Assembly (NCBI RefSeq): GCF_009363715.1
Contig: NZ_CP045406.1
Coordinates: forward strand, 62,001-126,000
DNA: 64,000 bases
Source: Roseovarius sp. THAF9
GTDB lineage: Bacteria; Pseudomonadota; Alphaproteobacteria; Rhodobacterales; Rhodobacteraceae
Direction of reading: 5' to 3'
The stretch's first letter is position 1, and every line of letters begins with the position of its first letter. Both the position numbers and the translations under genes were made by a program. This document shows positions 34,509-43,722 of the stretch, piece after piece. The notes under the pieces were generated by a model. That model saw only the letters and a list, made by a program, of their open reading frames with translations. It searched no databases and was not told the DNA's origin.

Positions 34509-35303
34509 TCACAGTTTCATCTGCTGCACCTGCGCGGACAGCCCTCCGTCCAGCACCCAAAGCTGACCGCTGGCATAGCGTGCTTCGTCGGACGCCAGCC
34601 AGTTCACGAGGTTCGCGATGTCGTCCGGCGTGCCGTAGCGTCGGATCGGATGCACATCACGCACCGCCTGCTGCAACTGATCTATTGTCTTGCCGCCCCC
34701 GCCAGAACCGTCCCCGGAAAAGAAGCTCTGCAACATGGGCGTGTCTATGTATCCGGGACATATCGCGTTGACCCGAATTCCCTCCGGTCCATGATCGCAG
34801 GCCATGGCGCGGGTCAGCGCGTGCACCGCGCCCTTCGTGGCGCAATAGGCCGCAAGCCCCGGGTCGGCGATGAACCCGTCATAGGATCCGAAATTGATGA
34901 TGCTGGCGCTCGTGCCACTTTCCGCCGACTTTCGCAGCAGCGGCAGCGCGTATTTCGATGTGAGGAACGTGCCGGTCGCGTTCACCGCAAAGGACCGGTT
35001 CCATTCCTCCAGCGTGGTATGCTCGATGGTTTTTTCGATCTCGATTCCCGCCGCATTAACAAGGATATCGAGGCGTCCCGCCTCTTCGCCGACCCGCTCC
35101 ATTGCGGCAACGGCATCGGCCTCCTGGCTTACGTCCAACTTTACGAAAACGCTGCCATCGTCGTCATGCGTCTTTAAAGATCCTTCCTCGGACAGATCGG
35201 CAGCATAGACCCTTGCGCCCTCTCGCAGGAACCGGGCCACAATCGCGCGACCGATACCGCCGCGCCCGCCCGTAATCAGAGCCACTTTTCCTTCAAGCGT
35301 CAT
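34509..35303 (-). CDS. Short-chain dehydrogenase/reductase
   Basis: 264 residues; GAAGGA lies before the ATG at 35303. Motifs: TGGRGGIGRAIV, acidic strand-2 end YAADLSEE (NAD preference), NAAGI, Ser in INFGSYDGFIADP, YxxxK in YCATKGAVHAL, and a C-terminal VLDGGLSAQVQQ. A glycine-rich insertion (GDGSGGGG) interrupts the substrate loop. It could reduce acetoacetate produced by the BKACE reaction or oxidise a carnitine stereoisomer. It overlaps or abuts the SDR gene that follows. Confidence 0.85.
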   Translation of the reverse strand: MTLEGKVALITGGRGGIGRAIVARFLREGARVYAADLSEEGSLKTHDDDGSVFVKLDVSQEADAVAAMERVGEEAGRLDILVNAAGIEIEKTIEHTTLEEWNRSFAVNATGTFLTSKYALPLLRKSAESGTSASIINFGSYDGFIADPGLAAYCATKGAVHALTRAMACDHGPEGIRVNAICPGYIDTPMLQSFFSGDGSGGGGKTIDQLQQAVRDVHPIRRYGTPDDIANLVNWLASDEARYASGQLWVLDGGLSAQVQQMKL

Positions 35304-35396
35304 TTGAATGGTCCTTCTCTCGAGAGGTGTCAGCATGAGAAGCGTCAAAACCCTGTTCTGCGCCGCCACTCGTGCCCCGTCCTAACCGTCCGTTGC

Positions 35397-36332
35397 CTAG
35401 CCTTTCCGAGTTCCAAGCAACGCCTTCTGCATGGCGACTATCATTGCGTCCCGTTCGCGGGCCAATTGCTTTAAAGACTGGCCATTTGTTGCCTCCGACA
35501 GGCCTTCGACCAGTATTCTTCTGGTGTCATCATCGAGCTGAGGTTTGCCCAGGTCTTCCCACCAGCCGTGAAACGTGTCCGTAAAGTGATCGCAGAACGC
35601 GGCAAGCCCGCCCGCGCCGGCGCCAAGTCCGAACAGTGTGGTCGGACCCATCGCAGCCCACCTGAGACCCGGTCCCGCCGACATCGCTTTGTCGATATCA
35701 CCAACGCTGGCCACCCCCGAGGCGGCCAGGTGAATTGCCTCGCGCCAGACTGCCGCCTGCAACCTGTTGGCCACGTGACCGGGCACTTCCTTGTGTAGCC
35801 GGATCGTTGTCTTTCCGAGGTCCGAATAGAATGCGTCCGCAGCGGCCAGAACGCCGTCGCCGGTCCTCTCGTTCCCCATAATCTCAACCAACGGAATAAG
35901 GTGCGGAGGATTGAACGGGTGTCCCAACACCAAGGGCGACGGATCGCGCCAACCCTCCTGCATCTGCCCTAGCGTCAACCCGGAGGCAGAGCTTGCGACA
36001 ACCGTGCCCTTCTCGAGAACCGGTTCGATCTCGGAAAAGATCACATGTTTTACCTGCAGGCGTTCCGGCACGTTTTCCTGAACGAAACCAGCCCCTGCAA
36101 CCGCGTCCGCGGCCGACGCGGCAAAACTCAGATTGTCAGGCACACCGCGTGAGGTAAGACCAAGCTCGGTCATTGCGGGCCACGCGGTTTCAATATAGTC
36201 CTGCACCATCTCTTCGACGTCGGTCGCCGGATCGTATACCGTGACAGAGCGCCCGGAGGCCAAGAACAGCGCGGCCCAGCTTGCGCCGATAACGCCCGCT
36301 CCCAGGACCGCAGCATGAGATGTACCCGCCAT
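35397..36332 (-). CDS. L-carnitine 3-dehydrogenase-like 3-hydroxyacyl-CoA dehydrogenase family enzyme
   Basis: 311 residues. The Rossmann start AAVLGAGVIGASWAALF is followed by the family's catalytic segment GHPFNPPHLIPLVE and the C-terminal dimerisation part with GPGLRWAAMGP. This layout without a CoA-binding extension is that of bacterial carnitine 3-dehydrogenases, which oxidise L-carnitine to 3-dehydrocarnitine with NAD. The BKACE gene in the same cluster supports that assignment, since 3-dehydrocarnitine is a known BKACE substrate. Its ATG shares one base with the aldehyde dehydrogenase stop (TGATG). Confidence 0.8.
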   Translation of the reverse strand: MAGTSHAAVLGAGVIGASWAALFLASGRSVTVYDPATDVEEMVQDYIETAWPAMTELGLTSRGVPDNLSFAASAADAVAGAGFVQENVPERLQVKHVIFSEIEPVLEKGTVVASSASGLTLGQMQEGWRDPSPLVLGHPFNPPHLIPLVEIMGNERTGDGVLAAADAFYSDLGKTTIRLHKEVPGHVANRLQAAVWREAIHLAASGVASVGDIDKAMSAGPGLRWAAMGPTTLFGLGAGAGGLAAFCDHFTDTFHGWWEDLGKPQLDDDTRRILVEGLSEATNGQSLKQLARERDAMIVAMQKALLGTRKG

Positions 36333-37750
36333 CAGTGTGCCACCATCACATGCCGTATCGAGGTGTACGCGTCGAGCGCATAGACGCTCATGTCACAGCC
36401 CGTCCCGGATCCCTTCATCGCTGCCCAAGGCATCTCCGCCGTGGGCATCCCATGCGTGTTCACCCACGTCATGCCATAGCGCAACTGCGAGGAAAGCTTC
36501 ATGGCTGTAGACACATCTCGCGTCCAGACGGACGAGGCCAACCCGTACCGTCCTGCATTCGCAACCCGCAGCGCCTCCTCCGCGTCCGCGAAACGCGATA
36601 GTGTTACAACGGGCCCAAATACCTCGTTACACGCGATTTCCGCATCGTTTTCGACGTTGGCCACCACCGTTGGCTGGTAGAAGAAACCTGCCCCGCCGCC
36701 GGCGGCACCTCCGACACAAACCTCGGCGCTGCCACGGGCCCGATCAACGAACTCCGCCACGCGCTCCAGTTGCGCTGCCGAAACGATGGGACCCATTTCA
36801 GTCCCTTCCCCACGCGGCGCGCCAATTTGAATTTTACCGACCTGGTCCGTGACCGCCTTGACCACCGCGTCATATACACTGTCTTGAACCATGATCCGGC
36901 AAGGTTGGGCACAATCCTGACCGGCATTGAAGAAGCTACCGAAACGAATGGTCTCAGCCAAAGCCTCCACATCGGCATCATCGAACACGATGACAGGTGC
37001 TTTGCCGCCAAGCTCAAGGTGCACGTGCCGGACCTGGTTGGACGCCGCTCTGAACGCGGCCATGCCCGTTGCTGGAGAACCAGTGATCGAAATGCCCTCC
37101 ATGCGCGGATCGTTGATGAGTTGATCACCAATGGTCGGTCCACGCCCGTGGATCACATTGAATACGCCTTTCGGCAGAACATCCTGCATCAGCTCCGCCA
37201 GCCGCAATGTCGCCAGCGGCGTGATCTCCGAAGGCTTCAATACCATCGAACAACCGGCGGCCAGTGGTGCTGCGATTTTCCAAGAGGCCATCATCAACGG
37301 ATAGTTCCAAGGCGCTATCGACGCCACCGGCCCAATCGGATCCTTGCGGATCATTGATGTGTGATCCCGAACGTATTCGCCGGCAGCCGATCCTGTCTGC
37401 GTTCGCGCCGCCCCTGCCATGAAGCGAAAGACGTCGATGACCAATGGCATTTCTTCGTCCCGCGCCATGGGCCAAGGCTTGCCCACGTCCAGTGTCTCAA
37501 GCTCGGCCAACTCCTCGATATTGGTTTCGATAAGGTCGGCGATGGCCAGAAGGTACGCTGCGCGTTCGCCCGGAGGTGTCAATCGATAGGTCTCGAAGGC
37601 CTCTTCCGATGCGCGTGTCGCGGCCTCGACCTGTTCGGCGCTCGCCTCTTTGATGCTTATCACAGTCTCGCCCGTGGCCGGGTCCAGAACCGGCAAGGCC
37701 TCGCCGTCCCCCTGCACAAGCTCACCATTTATCAGCATGCTTGTCTGCAT
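36332..37750 (-). CDS. NAD(P)-dependent aldehyde dehydrogenase (aminoaldehyde/betaine-aldehyde type)
   Basis: 472 residues with all ALDH catalytic residues: Asn149 in APWNYP, Glu246 in LELGGKAP and Cys280 in NAGQDCAQPCR. The cysteine segment resembles gamma-aminobutyraldehyde dehydrogenases (YNAGQDC) more than classic BetB. In this cluster it may oxidise betaine aldehyde from choline, malic semialdehyde from carnitine cleavage, or an aminoaldehyde. It lies between the BKACE gene (17 bp upstream) and the carnitine dehydrogenase-like gene. Confidence 0.85.
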   Translation of the reverse strand: MQTSMLINGELVQGDGEALPVLDPATGETVISIKEASAEQVEAATRASEEAFETYRLTPPGERAAYLLAIADLIETNIEELAELETLDVGKPWPMARDEEMPLVIDVFRFMAGAARTQTGSAAGEYVRDHTSMIRKDPIGPVASIAPWNYPLMMASWKIAAPLAAGCSMVLKPSEITPLATLRLAELMQDVLPKGVFNVIHGRGPTIGDQLINDPRMEGISITGSPATGMAAFRAASNQVRHVHLELGGKAPVIVFDDADVEALAETIRFGSFFNAGQDCAQPCRIMVQDSVYDAVVKAVTDQVGKIQIGAPRGEGTEMGPIVSAAQLERVAEFVDRARGSAEVCVGGAAGGGAGFFYQPTVVANVENDAEIACNEVFGPVVTLSRFADAEEALRVANAGRYGLASSVWTRDVSTAMKLSSQLRYGMTWVNTHGMPTAEMPWAAMKGSGTGCDMSVYALDAYTSIRHVMVAH

Positions 37751-37767
37751 GTACTCCCTCCCATATT

Positions 37768-38697
37768 TCAGAACGCGACCTTGTCGCCGCCTTTAAGTCC
37801 AAGTCTTTTGCGTGCCTCGTCTGGCGTGGCGACACCGAGACCTAGGTTTTCCACGATACTGCTGATCTTGCGCACCTGCTCGGCGCTCGACTTGGCCTTC
37901 TGACCCGGACCTATATAGAGGCTGTCTTCAAGCCCGACCCGCAGGTTGCCGCCCAGCAAAGCCGCCTGGGTCGCGAAGGGCATTTGGTGGCGCCCCGCCG
38001 CCAGAACCGACCACTCGTAGTCGCCGCCAAACAGGCGCTCGGAGATCCGGTGCATGTGCATCAGGTTGTCCAAATCCGCCCCGATCCCGCCCAAGATTCC
38101 GAACACCATCTGAACGAAAAAGGGCGGCTTGACCCATCCCTGGTCGATGACCCAGGCCAGATTATAAAGATGCCCTACATCGTAACACTCGAATTCGAAC
38201 TTCGTGCCGTGCCCCTCACCCAGTTCCTTCATCGCGTATTCGATGTCGGCAAACGTGTTGCGAAAAATGAAATCCCGCGTCATGTCGAGGAACTCGGGTT
38301 CCCACTCATGCTTCCAGTCGGAATACTTGTCCTTCATCGGGAAGATGCCGAAATTCATGCTTCCCATGTTCATACTGGCCATTTCCGGACTCGCATGAAC
38401 CGCTGCCCGAAGCCGCTCTTCTCGGGTCATTCCCAACCCACCACCGGTCGAGATGTTCATCACGGCACCCGTCGACTGCTTGATGCGTGGGAGAAACTGC
38501 ATGAAAGTCTCAGGGCGTGCATCGGGCCGCCCGTCTTCGGGATTCCGCGCGTGCAAATGCACAATACTGGCCCCTGCCTCGACGGCCTCGATGCTTGCTT
38601 CGGCAATTTCGTTTGGCGTGACCGGCAGATACTCCGACATGGTCGGCGTGTGGATGCCGCCCGTTGGCGCGCATGTGATGATGACGGGCTTGCTCAT
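37768..38697 (-). CDS. Beta-keto acid cleavage enzyme (BKACE, DUF849), probable dehydrocarnitine cleavage
   Basis: 309 residues: PVIITCAPTGGIHTP at the start, the zinc-binding VHLHARNPEDGRP (His47, His49), STGGGLGMTREER, and FVQMVFGILGGIGAD, all standard in the family. BKACEs transfer acetyl-CoA onto beta-keto acids. The subgroup found beside carnitine dehydrogenase converts 3-dehydrocarnitine plus acetyl-CoA to betainyl-CoA plus acetoacetate. Substrate is inferred from neighbours rather than from specificity residues. No betainyl-CoA thioesterase gene is seen in the window, so that step must be encoded elsewhere. Confidence 0.85.
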   Translation of the reverse strand: MSKPVIITCAPTGGIHTPTMSEYLPVTPNEIAEASIEAVEAGASIVHLHARNPEDGRPDARPETFMQFLPRIKQSTGAVMNISTGGGLGMTREERLRAAVHASPEMASMNMGSMNFGIFPMKDKYSDWKHEWEPEFLDMTRDFIFRNTFADIEYAMKELGEGHGTKFEFECYDVGHLYNLAWVIDQGWVKPPFFVQMVFGILGGIGADLDNLMHMHRISERLFGGDYEWSVLAAGRHQMPFATQAALLGGNLRVGLEDSLYIGPGQKAKSSAEQVRKISSIVENLGLGVATPDEARKRLGLKGGDKVAF

Positions 38698-38818
38698 GCT
38701 GTTGTCTAACCTTCGATGTCTTTTGGGGATTTGCCGCGGTTGTTGGCTTCATTTCGGCTCGCGCAATAGTTGCCGATCCAGAACACGCCCGCATCTTCCG
38801 AGCAAAACCTTCCCGCTC

Positions 38819-40363
38819 TCATTGCATATCTTCCTCAAACGGCGGGAACCGGTAACGTGCTGCAGCCACCGTCCAATCCATGTGGTTGCGCACATACTCC
38901 TGCGTCGCATCGCGGCGCGGCGCGTAGTCCCAGCCTTCCTGGGGCACCACTTCCATCGCGCGATGGAGCGCACGGCGAGCGCGCTGGGTGGCGATGACGT
39001 TTTGCCGAAGGGCCTCGCCATCCCATCGGCGCGCGACCTCTTCGGCAAAGTTCGCCGCGCGCTCGCGGTAATCTGGGTCGCTTGCGCGATTCACCCGTTC
39101 ACCAGGATCTTTCGCAAGGTCATACAGTTGCGGTGGGTCGATGTCGCAATGAATGTATTTCAGATCCCCTCGCCGGATCATAAAGACCGGCGCCGGTGTC
39201 ATTTCGGCGCAGTATTCTCCAATCGCCTCGTCGATCTCATCTGCCTGCCCCTGCATCATCGGCACTAGGCTGCGACCATCCACCGGCTCACCCAGAATAC
39301 TTTCGTCGCCGCCCGCCATCTCGATTAGCGTCGGCAGCATGTCCACGAGCGAGCAAGCGTTCTGCGCACTCCCCGTCGACACGCCCGGCCCGGCGGCGAT
39401 AAGCGGAACTCTTGAGGAATGCTCGAAGAAATTCATCTTGTACCATAGGCCGCGCTCGCCTTGCATGTCGCCGTGATCGGCAGTGACGATCACGATGGTA
39501 TCTTCCAGCAAACCGATCTCTTCCAGGGTCCGCACCACCTCACCCAATTTGCTGTCGAAATAACTTACATTGGCCAGATAGGCCCTCCGCGCCCGGCGCG
39601 TTTCTTCCTCAGTCAGCATCACGGTCGATGCCTCGATCCCGTCCATCAACCTCTGCGAGAAGGGGTCGTGGTCTTCCTTTGCAAAAGGCGTCGGCAGGTC
39701 GATCTCGTCGTCGAAATAAAGGTTCCACCACTCTGGCCGCGCCACATAGGGATCATGCGGATGAATGAAGCTCGCCACCATCAGGAATGGCTGATCTTCA
39801 CCTGTCGCCTTGTCCCGCGCGCGGTCATAGAGCCACCGCCGCGCCGCAAAACCGACCTCCTCGTCATAGTCGATTTGGAAAGTGGCCTGTGCGAGCCCGC
39901 TTTCTTTCACGGTCTGCATGTTATGGTACCACTTATCGATGCGCTCGTCGGCGGCTTCCCAATCCGGTGTCCAGGCAAAATCGGCCGGGTAGATATCCGT
40001 CGTGATCCGGTCGCGGAACCCGTGCTTCTGGTCGGGGCCCACAAAGTGCATCTTGCCCGATAGACAAGTCCGATAGCCAAGGCTTCCCAAGTAATGCGCG
40101 AAAGTCGGCACCGAGGCGCGAAACTCGGACCCGTTATCATATGCGGCAATCCGGCTGATAAGCTGCCCTGACATAAAGGAAAATCGCGACGGTGCGCAGA
40201 GCGGAGAGTTGCAGTAGGCTGCGTCAAACCTCATGCCCCGTGCTGCCAGCGCGTCCATATGCGGGGTTTTCGCCACCTTGTGACCATAGGCGCCTGTGAA
40301 CTGTGGCGCCAACTGATCCGCCATGACGATGACGATATTGGGTCGGCTCATTTTGCGCATCAT
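38819..40363 (-). CDS. betC: Choline sulfatase
   Basis: 514 residues. The sulfatase motif CAPSR (Cys56, Pro58, Arg60) provides the formylglycine nucleophile; RPNIVIVMADQ supplies the N-terminal metal site. TTDIYPADFAWTPDW, HPHDPYVARPEWW and DHGDMQGERGLWYKMNFFE match BetC proteins closely, as does the C-terminal tail (EYVRNHMDW...RYRFPP) absent from other sulfatases. It hydrolyses choline-O-sulfate to choline and sulfate in the cytoplasm. The start overlaps the Rieske gene stop; GGAGG sits against the first ATG, so initiation may occur at 40351 (MSRPNI). No betA or betB-type pair is adjacent. Confidence 0.9.
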   Translation of the reverse strand: MMRKMSRPNIVIVMADQLAPQFTGAYGHKVAKTPHMDALAARGMRFDAAYCNSPLCAPSRFSFMSGQLISRIAAYDNGSEFRASVPTFAHYLGSLGYRTCLSGKMHFVGPDQKHGFRDRITTDIYPADFAWTPDWEAADERIDKWYHNMQTVKESGLAQATFQIDYDEEVGFAARRWLYDRARDKATGEDQPFLMVASFIHPHDPYVARPEWWNLYFDDEIDLPTPFAKEDHDPFSQRLMDGIEASTVMLTEEETRRARRAYLANVSYFDSKLGEVVRTLEEIGLLEDTIVIVTADHGDMQGERGLWYKMNFFEHSSRVPLIAAGPGVSTGSAQNACSLVDMLPTLIEMAGGDESILGEPVDGRSLVPMMQGQADEIDEAIGEYCAEMTPAPVFMIRRGDLKYIHCDIDPPQLYDLAKDPGERVNRASDPDYRERAANFAEEVARRWDGEALRQNVIATQRARRALHRAMEVVPQEGWDYAPRRDATQEYVRNHMDWTVAAARYRFPPFEEDMQ

Positions 40364-41502
40364 CCTCCGAATGCCTTTTCATAACCATCCAGCATAAGGC
40401 CGTGAAAATGGTGAACAGCATGCTCAGACTTGCCTGAACCCGTCGGATCGTTGACGATACGCCCCTGCGTGAAGGCAGGGGTGCTCATCCCCCTCTGCAC
40501 ACTTTCCACAAGACTGATGTCCTCGACTTGCAACACCTCGTCGAGGTAGCGGATCGCATCCAACTCCATCGGATCCGGCTCTGGCGTTTCCAGAAAGAAG
40601 TCGTAGGTTTCCAGCGTCCGGTCCGGCCCGGCGGGAATGATGTTTAGAATGATCATGCTCGACCTACCCGGATATCGCATCAGGCAGGTCGTCGGCCAAA
40701 GCCACCAGACGGCGTGAGTTCGGACCGTGGCATTTGACACATCATAGGCCGAATTCGCCCCTTGGCCTGCATCCGCCATGTGGCTGGAATAGATACCATG
40801 CGTGGTGACCTTGTAGGTGTCCATGTCCACCAGGTCGCAGAAATCTTTGTGGGCCGTGGGGCAGTGATAACACTCCAAAAAATTATCGACCACGTTTTTC
40901 CAGTTGGACTTGATGTCGTAGGTCAGCCGGTGCCCGAAAGTCAGGTCCTCCAGACCAGGTGCCCAGTGGCGGATTTCGGTTTCCAGGTTGCCCGACTGTT
41001 CCCGCAGCGAGGCTGCTTCCGGATCCAGATTAGCGAAGATAAAACCACAAAACTCCTCCACCTGCACTGTGTCCAGGCAAATCTCTTTCGGTTGGAAACC
41101 CTCCAGGTGATCAGTCTCCGGTGCGCGCACCAGTTGCCCGTCCAACTTGTAGACCCAAGCGTGATAAGGACACATGATCCGGCTTGTCTGGCCCTCGCCC
41201 CGCAGCAGTTCATGTGCCCGGTGCTTGCAGACATTGTAGAAAGCGCGCAAGACACCCTCGCGGTCGCGCACCACGGCAATAGGCCGCTCCGCTATGGTCA
41301 CCGTCACATAGGATCCCGGCTCGCGTAGCTTCTCGACATGGCAAACCCACTGCCAGGTCTTGGCGATTATCGCCTGCAAATCTGCTTCGTACCAGGCTGG
41401 CTTGGTATAGCAATCAGCATGCAACGACATCGACCGGCTGGAGTCTTGCGAGTAGCCCAGCCGGATGAGAGAGAAATCGGCTTTCGAAGGCAGTTCCGTC
41501 AT
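40360..41502 (-). CDS. Rieske non-heme iron oxygenase, CntA/GbcA/stachydrine-demethylase group
   Basis: 380 residues. Rieske cluster ligands: CKH (Cys92, His94) and CPYH (Cys111, His114). Mononuclear iron segment DNFLECYHCPTAH with His213 and His218; Glu210 occupies the bridging position that is Asp in most ring-hydroxylating oxygenases and Glu in carnitine monooxygenase CntA. The C-terminal ESVQRGM...GRIVNDPTGSGKSEHAVHHFH is shared with CntA and glycine-betaine demethylases. The substrate is therefore a quaternary amine: carnitine (giving trimethylamine and malic semialdehyde) or glycine betaine. No reductase partner (CntB/GbcB) is encoded nearby. It is first of the minus-strand operon. Confidence 0.88.
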   Translation of the reverse strand: MTELPSKADFSLIRLGYSQDSSRSMSLHADCYTKPAWYEADLQAIIAKTWQWVCHVEKLREPGSYVTVTIAERPIAVVRDREGVLRAFYNVCKHRAHELLRGEGQTSRIMCPYHAWVYKLDGQLVRAPETDHLEGFQPKEICLDTVQVEEFCGFIFANLDPEAASLREQSGNLETEIRHWAPGLEDLTFGHRLTYDIKSNWKNVVDNFLECYHCPTAHKDFCDLVDMDTYKVTTHGIYSSHMADAGQGANSAYDVSNATVRTHAVWWLWPTTCLMRYPGRSSMIILNIIPAGPDRTLETYDFFLETPEPDPMELDAIRYLDEVLQVEDISLVESVQRGMSTPAFTQGRIVNDPTGSGKSEHAVHHFHGLMLDGYEKAFGG

Positions 41503-41642
41503 CTTTGTGCTCCCTAGCGAGGTCCGCTGCGCGGACGGCGTGCGTTAAGTGATATGCGTAGAAGCATCGCCCGAGAAAATGCATCGAAATGTGCGCAGAT
41601 CGACACAGACAAAACTCGATTCGCCGTGGCGCAGCAGTGTTG

Positions 41643-42668
41643 CTATTCGCTGCGCCGGTGCATCGGCCAAGCCCGGAATTCAAACGGCACACGACCCTCT
41701 ACTCGGTCCGTGCGCGGCGGCAGCCCGAAACGTTCACGGTACGCCCGGCTGAAGTGAACCTGGCTGGCAAAGCCCGACGCAAGTGCCACCTGCGACAGCG
41801 GCATTTCCGTCTGCGTGACAAGTCCGCGCGCTCGATCCAGCCGGATGTCTCTGTAATAAAGAGATGGCGTCTTACGGACATACTCGCGAAACAGCCGCTC
41901 TAGCTGACGTTGAGAGACACCAAGTTGCTTGCTGATATTTTCGATAGACAAAGGCGTCTCGAGGTGAGTCTCCATCAAGGCAATGGCACGCTTCACTGTC
42001 GAGGGTGCGGTATTGCCCAGCGGCTCAAGATCCCCGACATGCTGCTTTGTCCCCACGGGCCGCACACTTTGATGAAAAATATATCGCGCGGTCGCATTTG
42101 CGATCTCGTCGCCATGTGTGCCGCGCAGCAGATTGAGAGCAAAATCTACCGATGCGCTACCTCCACAGCACGAGACTCGATTGCCGTCGTATACAAAAAG
42201 TTCCTCCGATATCTCGCAGTCGGGATACATCTCGCCAAACGCATCAATATGTTCGTAGTGAACCGTGGCGCGCCGCCCCACGAGAAGCCCGGCTTCGGCA
42301 AGAATGAACGCACCTGTGTCTAGGGCTCCCAGCGTTGCACCTTGGCGTTCCCATCGCCAGAGTATGGTATGAAGTTGCGTGCTGCGGTTGGCTTCCGGAG
42401 TCCAACTACTCGATATAATCGCGATATCTGGCCGGCTTTCTCTCGCCTCCGATAACTTCTGCGTATTGATCGTCATCCCGTTACTGGCGGTACAGGCACC
42501 GCCCTGTTCGGACAGGATCGACCACCGGACCAACGCCTTTGCCTCCAAATAATTCGCGGCGCGAAACGGGTCTAGAAAACCGGCGGTCGCCGACATGTTA
42601 AAATGCGGAGTCGTGACCACAATCACATTCAGCATTGTGTCGGAGAGCAGCTTCATACGACGACTCAT
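41643..42668 (-). CDS. GlxA-type AraC-family regulator (DJ-1/PfpI sensor domain)
   Basis: About 341 residues; the start is uncertain (ATG 42668 chosen, no strong ribosome binding site). The N-terminal ~180 residues form a class-I amidotransferase-like domain (LNVIVVTTPHFNMSATAGFL, TLGALDTGAFILAEAGLL, VSCCGGSASVDFAL). The C-terminal AraC HTH pair spans SIENISKQLGVSQRQLERLF and MPLSQVALASGFASQVHFSR. GbdR and CdhR, which control glycine betaine and carnitine catabolism in Pseudomonas, have this architecture. It lies between the Rieske operon and the divergent ProXVW-type operon, a position suited to controlling both. Confidence 0.87.
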   Translation of the reverse strand: MSRRMKLLSDTMLNVIVVTTPHFNMSATAGFLDPFRAANYLEAKALVRWSILSEQGGACTASNGMTINTQKLSEARESRPDIAIISSSWTPEANRSTQLHTILWRWERQGATLGALDTGAFILAEAGLLVGRRATVHYEHIDAFGEMYPDCEISEELFVYDGNRVSCCGGSASVDFALNLLRGTHGDEIANATARYIFHQSVRPVGTKQHVGDLEPLGNTAPSTVKRAIALMETHLETPLSIENISKQLGVSQRQLERLFREYVRKTPSLYYRDIRLDRARGLVTQTEMPLSQVALASGFASQVHFSRAYRERFGLPPRTDRVEGRVPFEFRAWPMHRRSE

Positions 42669-42755
42669 GTTAAAAATCAGTCGAAAATACATAAACCCAA
42701 AAGGTGTTCGTCGCCACAATCAATTAATCAAAAACATCACGACAGGGAGAAAACA

Positions 42756-43706
42756 ATGCGCGCGACGACACTAGGTATCGTCCTTTCGACCGCCGCCGGC
42801 GTGGCGAACGCCGCCGAACTTGGCGCAACCGACGAACCGATCAAGCTGGCAATCAATGAGTGGACCGGACAGCATATCACGACCCATATCGCCGGTGAGA
42901 TGCTTAAGGAAGCAGGCTACGAGGTCGAATACACAACCGCGGGGTACATGAACATGTACCAAGCAATGGCTGATGGCGAGATCCACGCAGCGCTCGAGAT
43001 TTGGTCTTCGAACGTATCTGATGACTATGCCAAACAGTTGGAAGCCAATACCCTGAGCGAGATCGGCGATCTTGGACTAGATGCGAAAGAAGGAATTGCA
43101 TACCCATCGCACGTGGCAGATCTCTGTCCCGGCCTGCCAGCCTGGGAAGCACTGAACGACTGCGCGCAGAGGTTTGCAACTGCCGAAACGATTCCGAATG
43201 GACGTCTCGTAGACTACCCTGCCGATTGGGGCACACCTGGCGCCGACAGAATGAGCGGCTTTGGTCTTCCGTTCAAGGCCGTGCCCGCGGGATCCGAAGG
43301 CGCGCTCATTGCAGAGCTTCGCGCCTCCACCGAAAAACAGTCGCCACTGCTGATTACGTTCTGGCAACCTCACTGGGCCATGGCCGCCTACGACGTGGAA
43401 TTCGTTGAATTGCCCGAAGGCAACGAGCAGTGTTTCGAAGATGCATCCTGGGGAGTGAACCCCAATGCCACTCATGACTGCGATTTCGCGCCGACACGTA
43501 TATTCAAGGCCACCTGGGCGGGCTTCGAGGACAAGTGGCCCGCCGCCTACGAGATTCTCAGCGAGTTCCAGCTTTCGGTCGAAGTGCAGCAACCGCTGAT
43601 GGGAAAGGTGGACGTCGACGGTGTCGCCGTCGAAGACGTCGTTGCAAAATGGATGGCCGACAACGAAGACCAATGGCGCCCCGTCGTCGACGCGGCCACA
43701 CCTTGA
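42756..43706 (+). CDS. Glycine betaine/carnitine-type ABC transporter substrate-binding protein (ProX/OpuAC family)
   Basis: 316 residues; GGGAG before the ATG at 42756. Short signal peptide (MRATTLGIVLSTAAGVANA). The mature protein has the OpuAC layout: IKLAINEWTGQHITTHIAGE, YMNMYQAMADGEIHAALEIW and ITFWQPHWAMAAYDVEF. The tryptophans and tyrosines in these segments could form the aromatic cage that binds trimethylammonium groups. Four or more cysteines in the mature part hint at disulfides. It is first of a three-gene importer operon. Confidence 0.87.
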   Translation: MRATTLGIVLSTAAGVANAAELGATDEPIKLAINEWTGQHITTHIAGEMLKEAGYEVEYTTAGYMNMYQAMADGEIHAALEIWSSNVSDDYAKQLEANTLSEIGDLGLDAKEGIAYPSHVADLCPGLPAWEALNDCAQRFATAETIPNGRLVDYPADWGTPGADRMSGFGLPFKAVPAGSEGALIAELRASTEKQSPLLITFWQPHWAMAAYDVEFVELPEGNEQCFEDASWGVNPNATHDCDFAPTRIFKATWAGFEDKWPAAYEILSEFQLSVEVQQPLMGKVDVDGVAVEDVVAKWMADNEDQWRPVVDAATP

Positions 43707-43722
43707 AGGTTCGGACGTGGTG

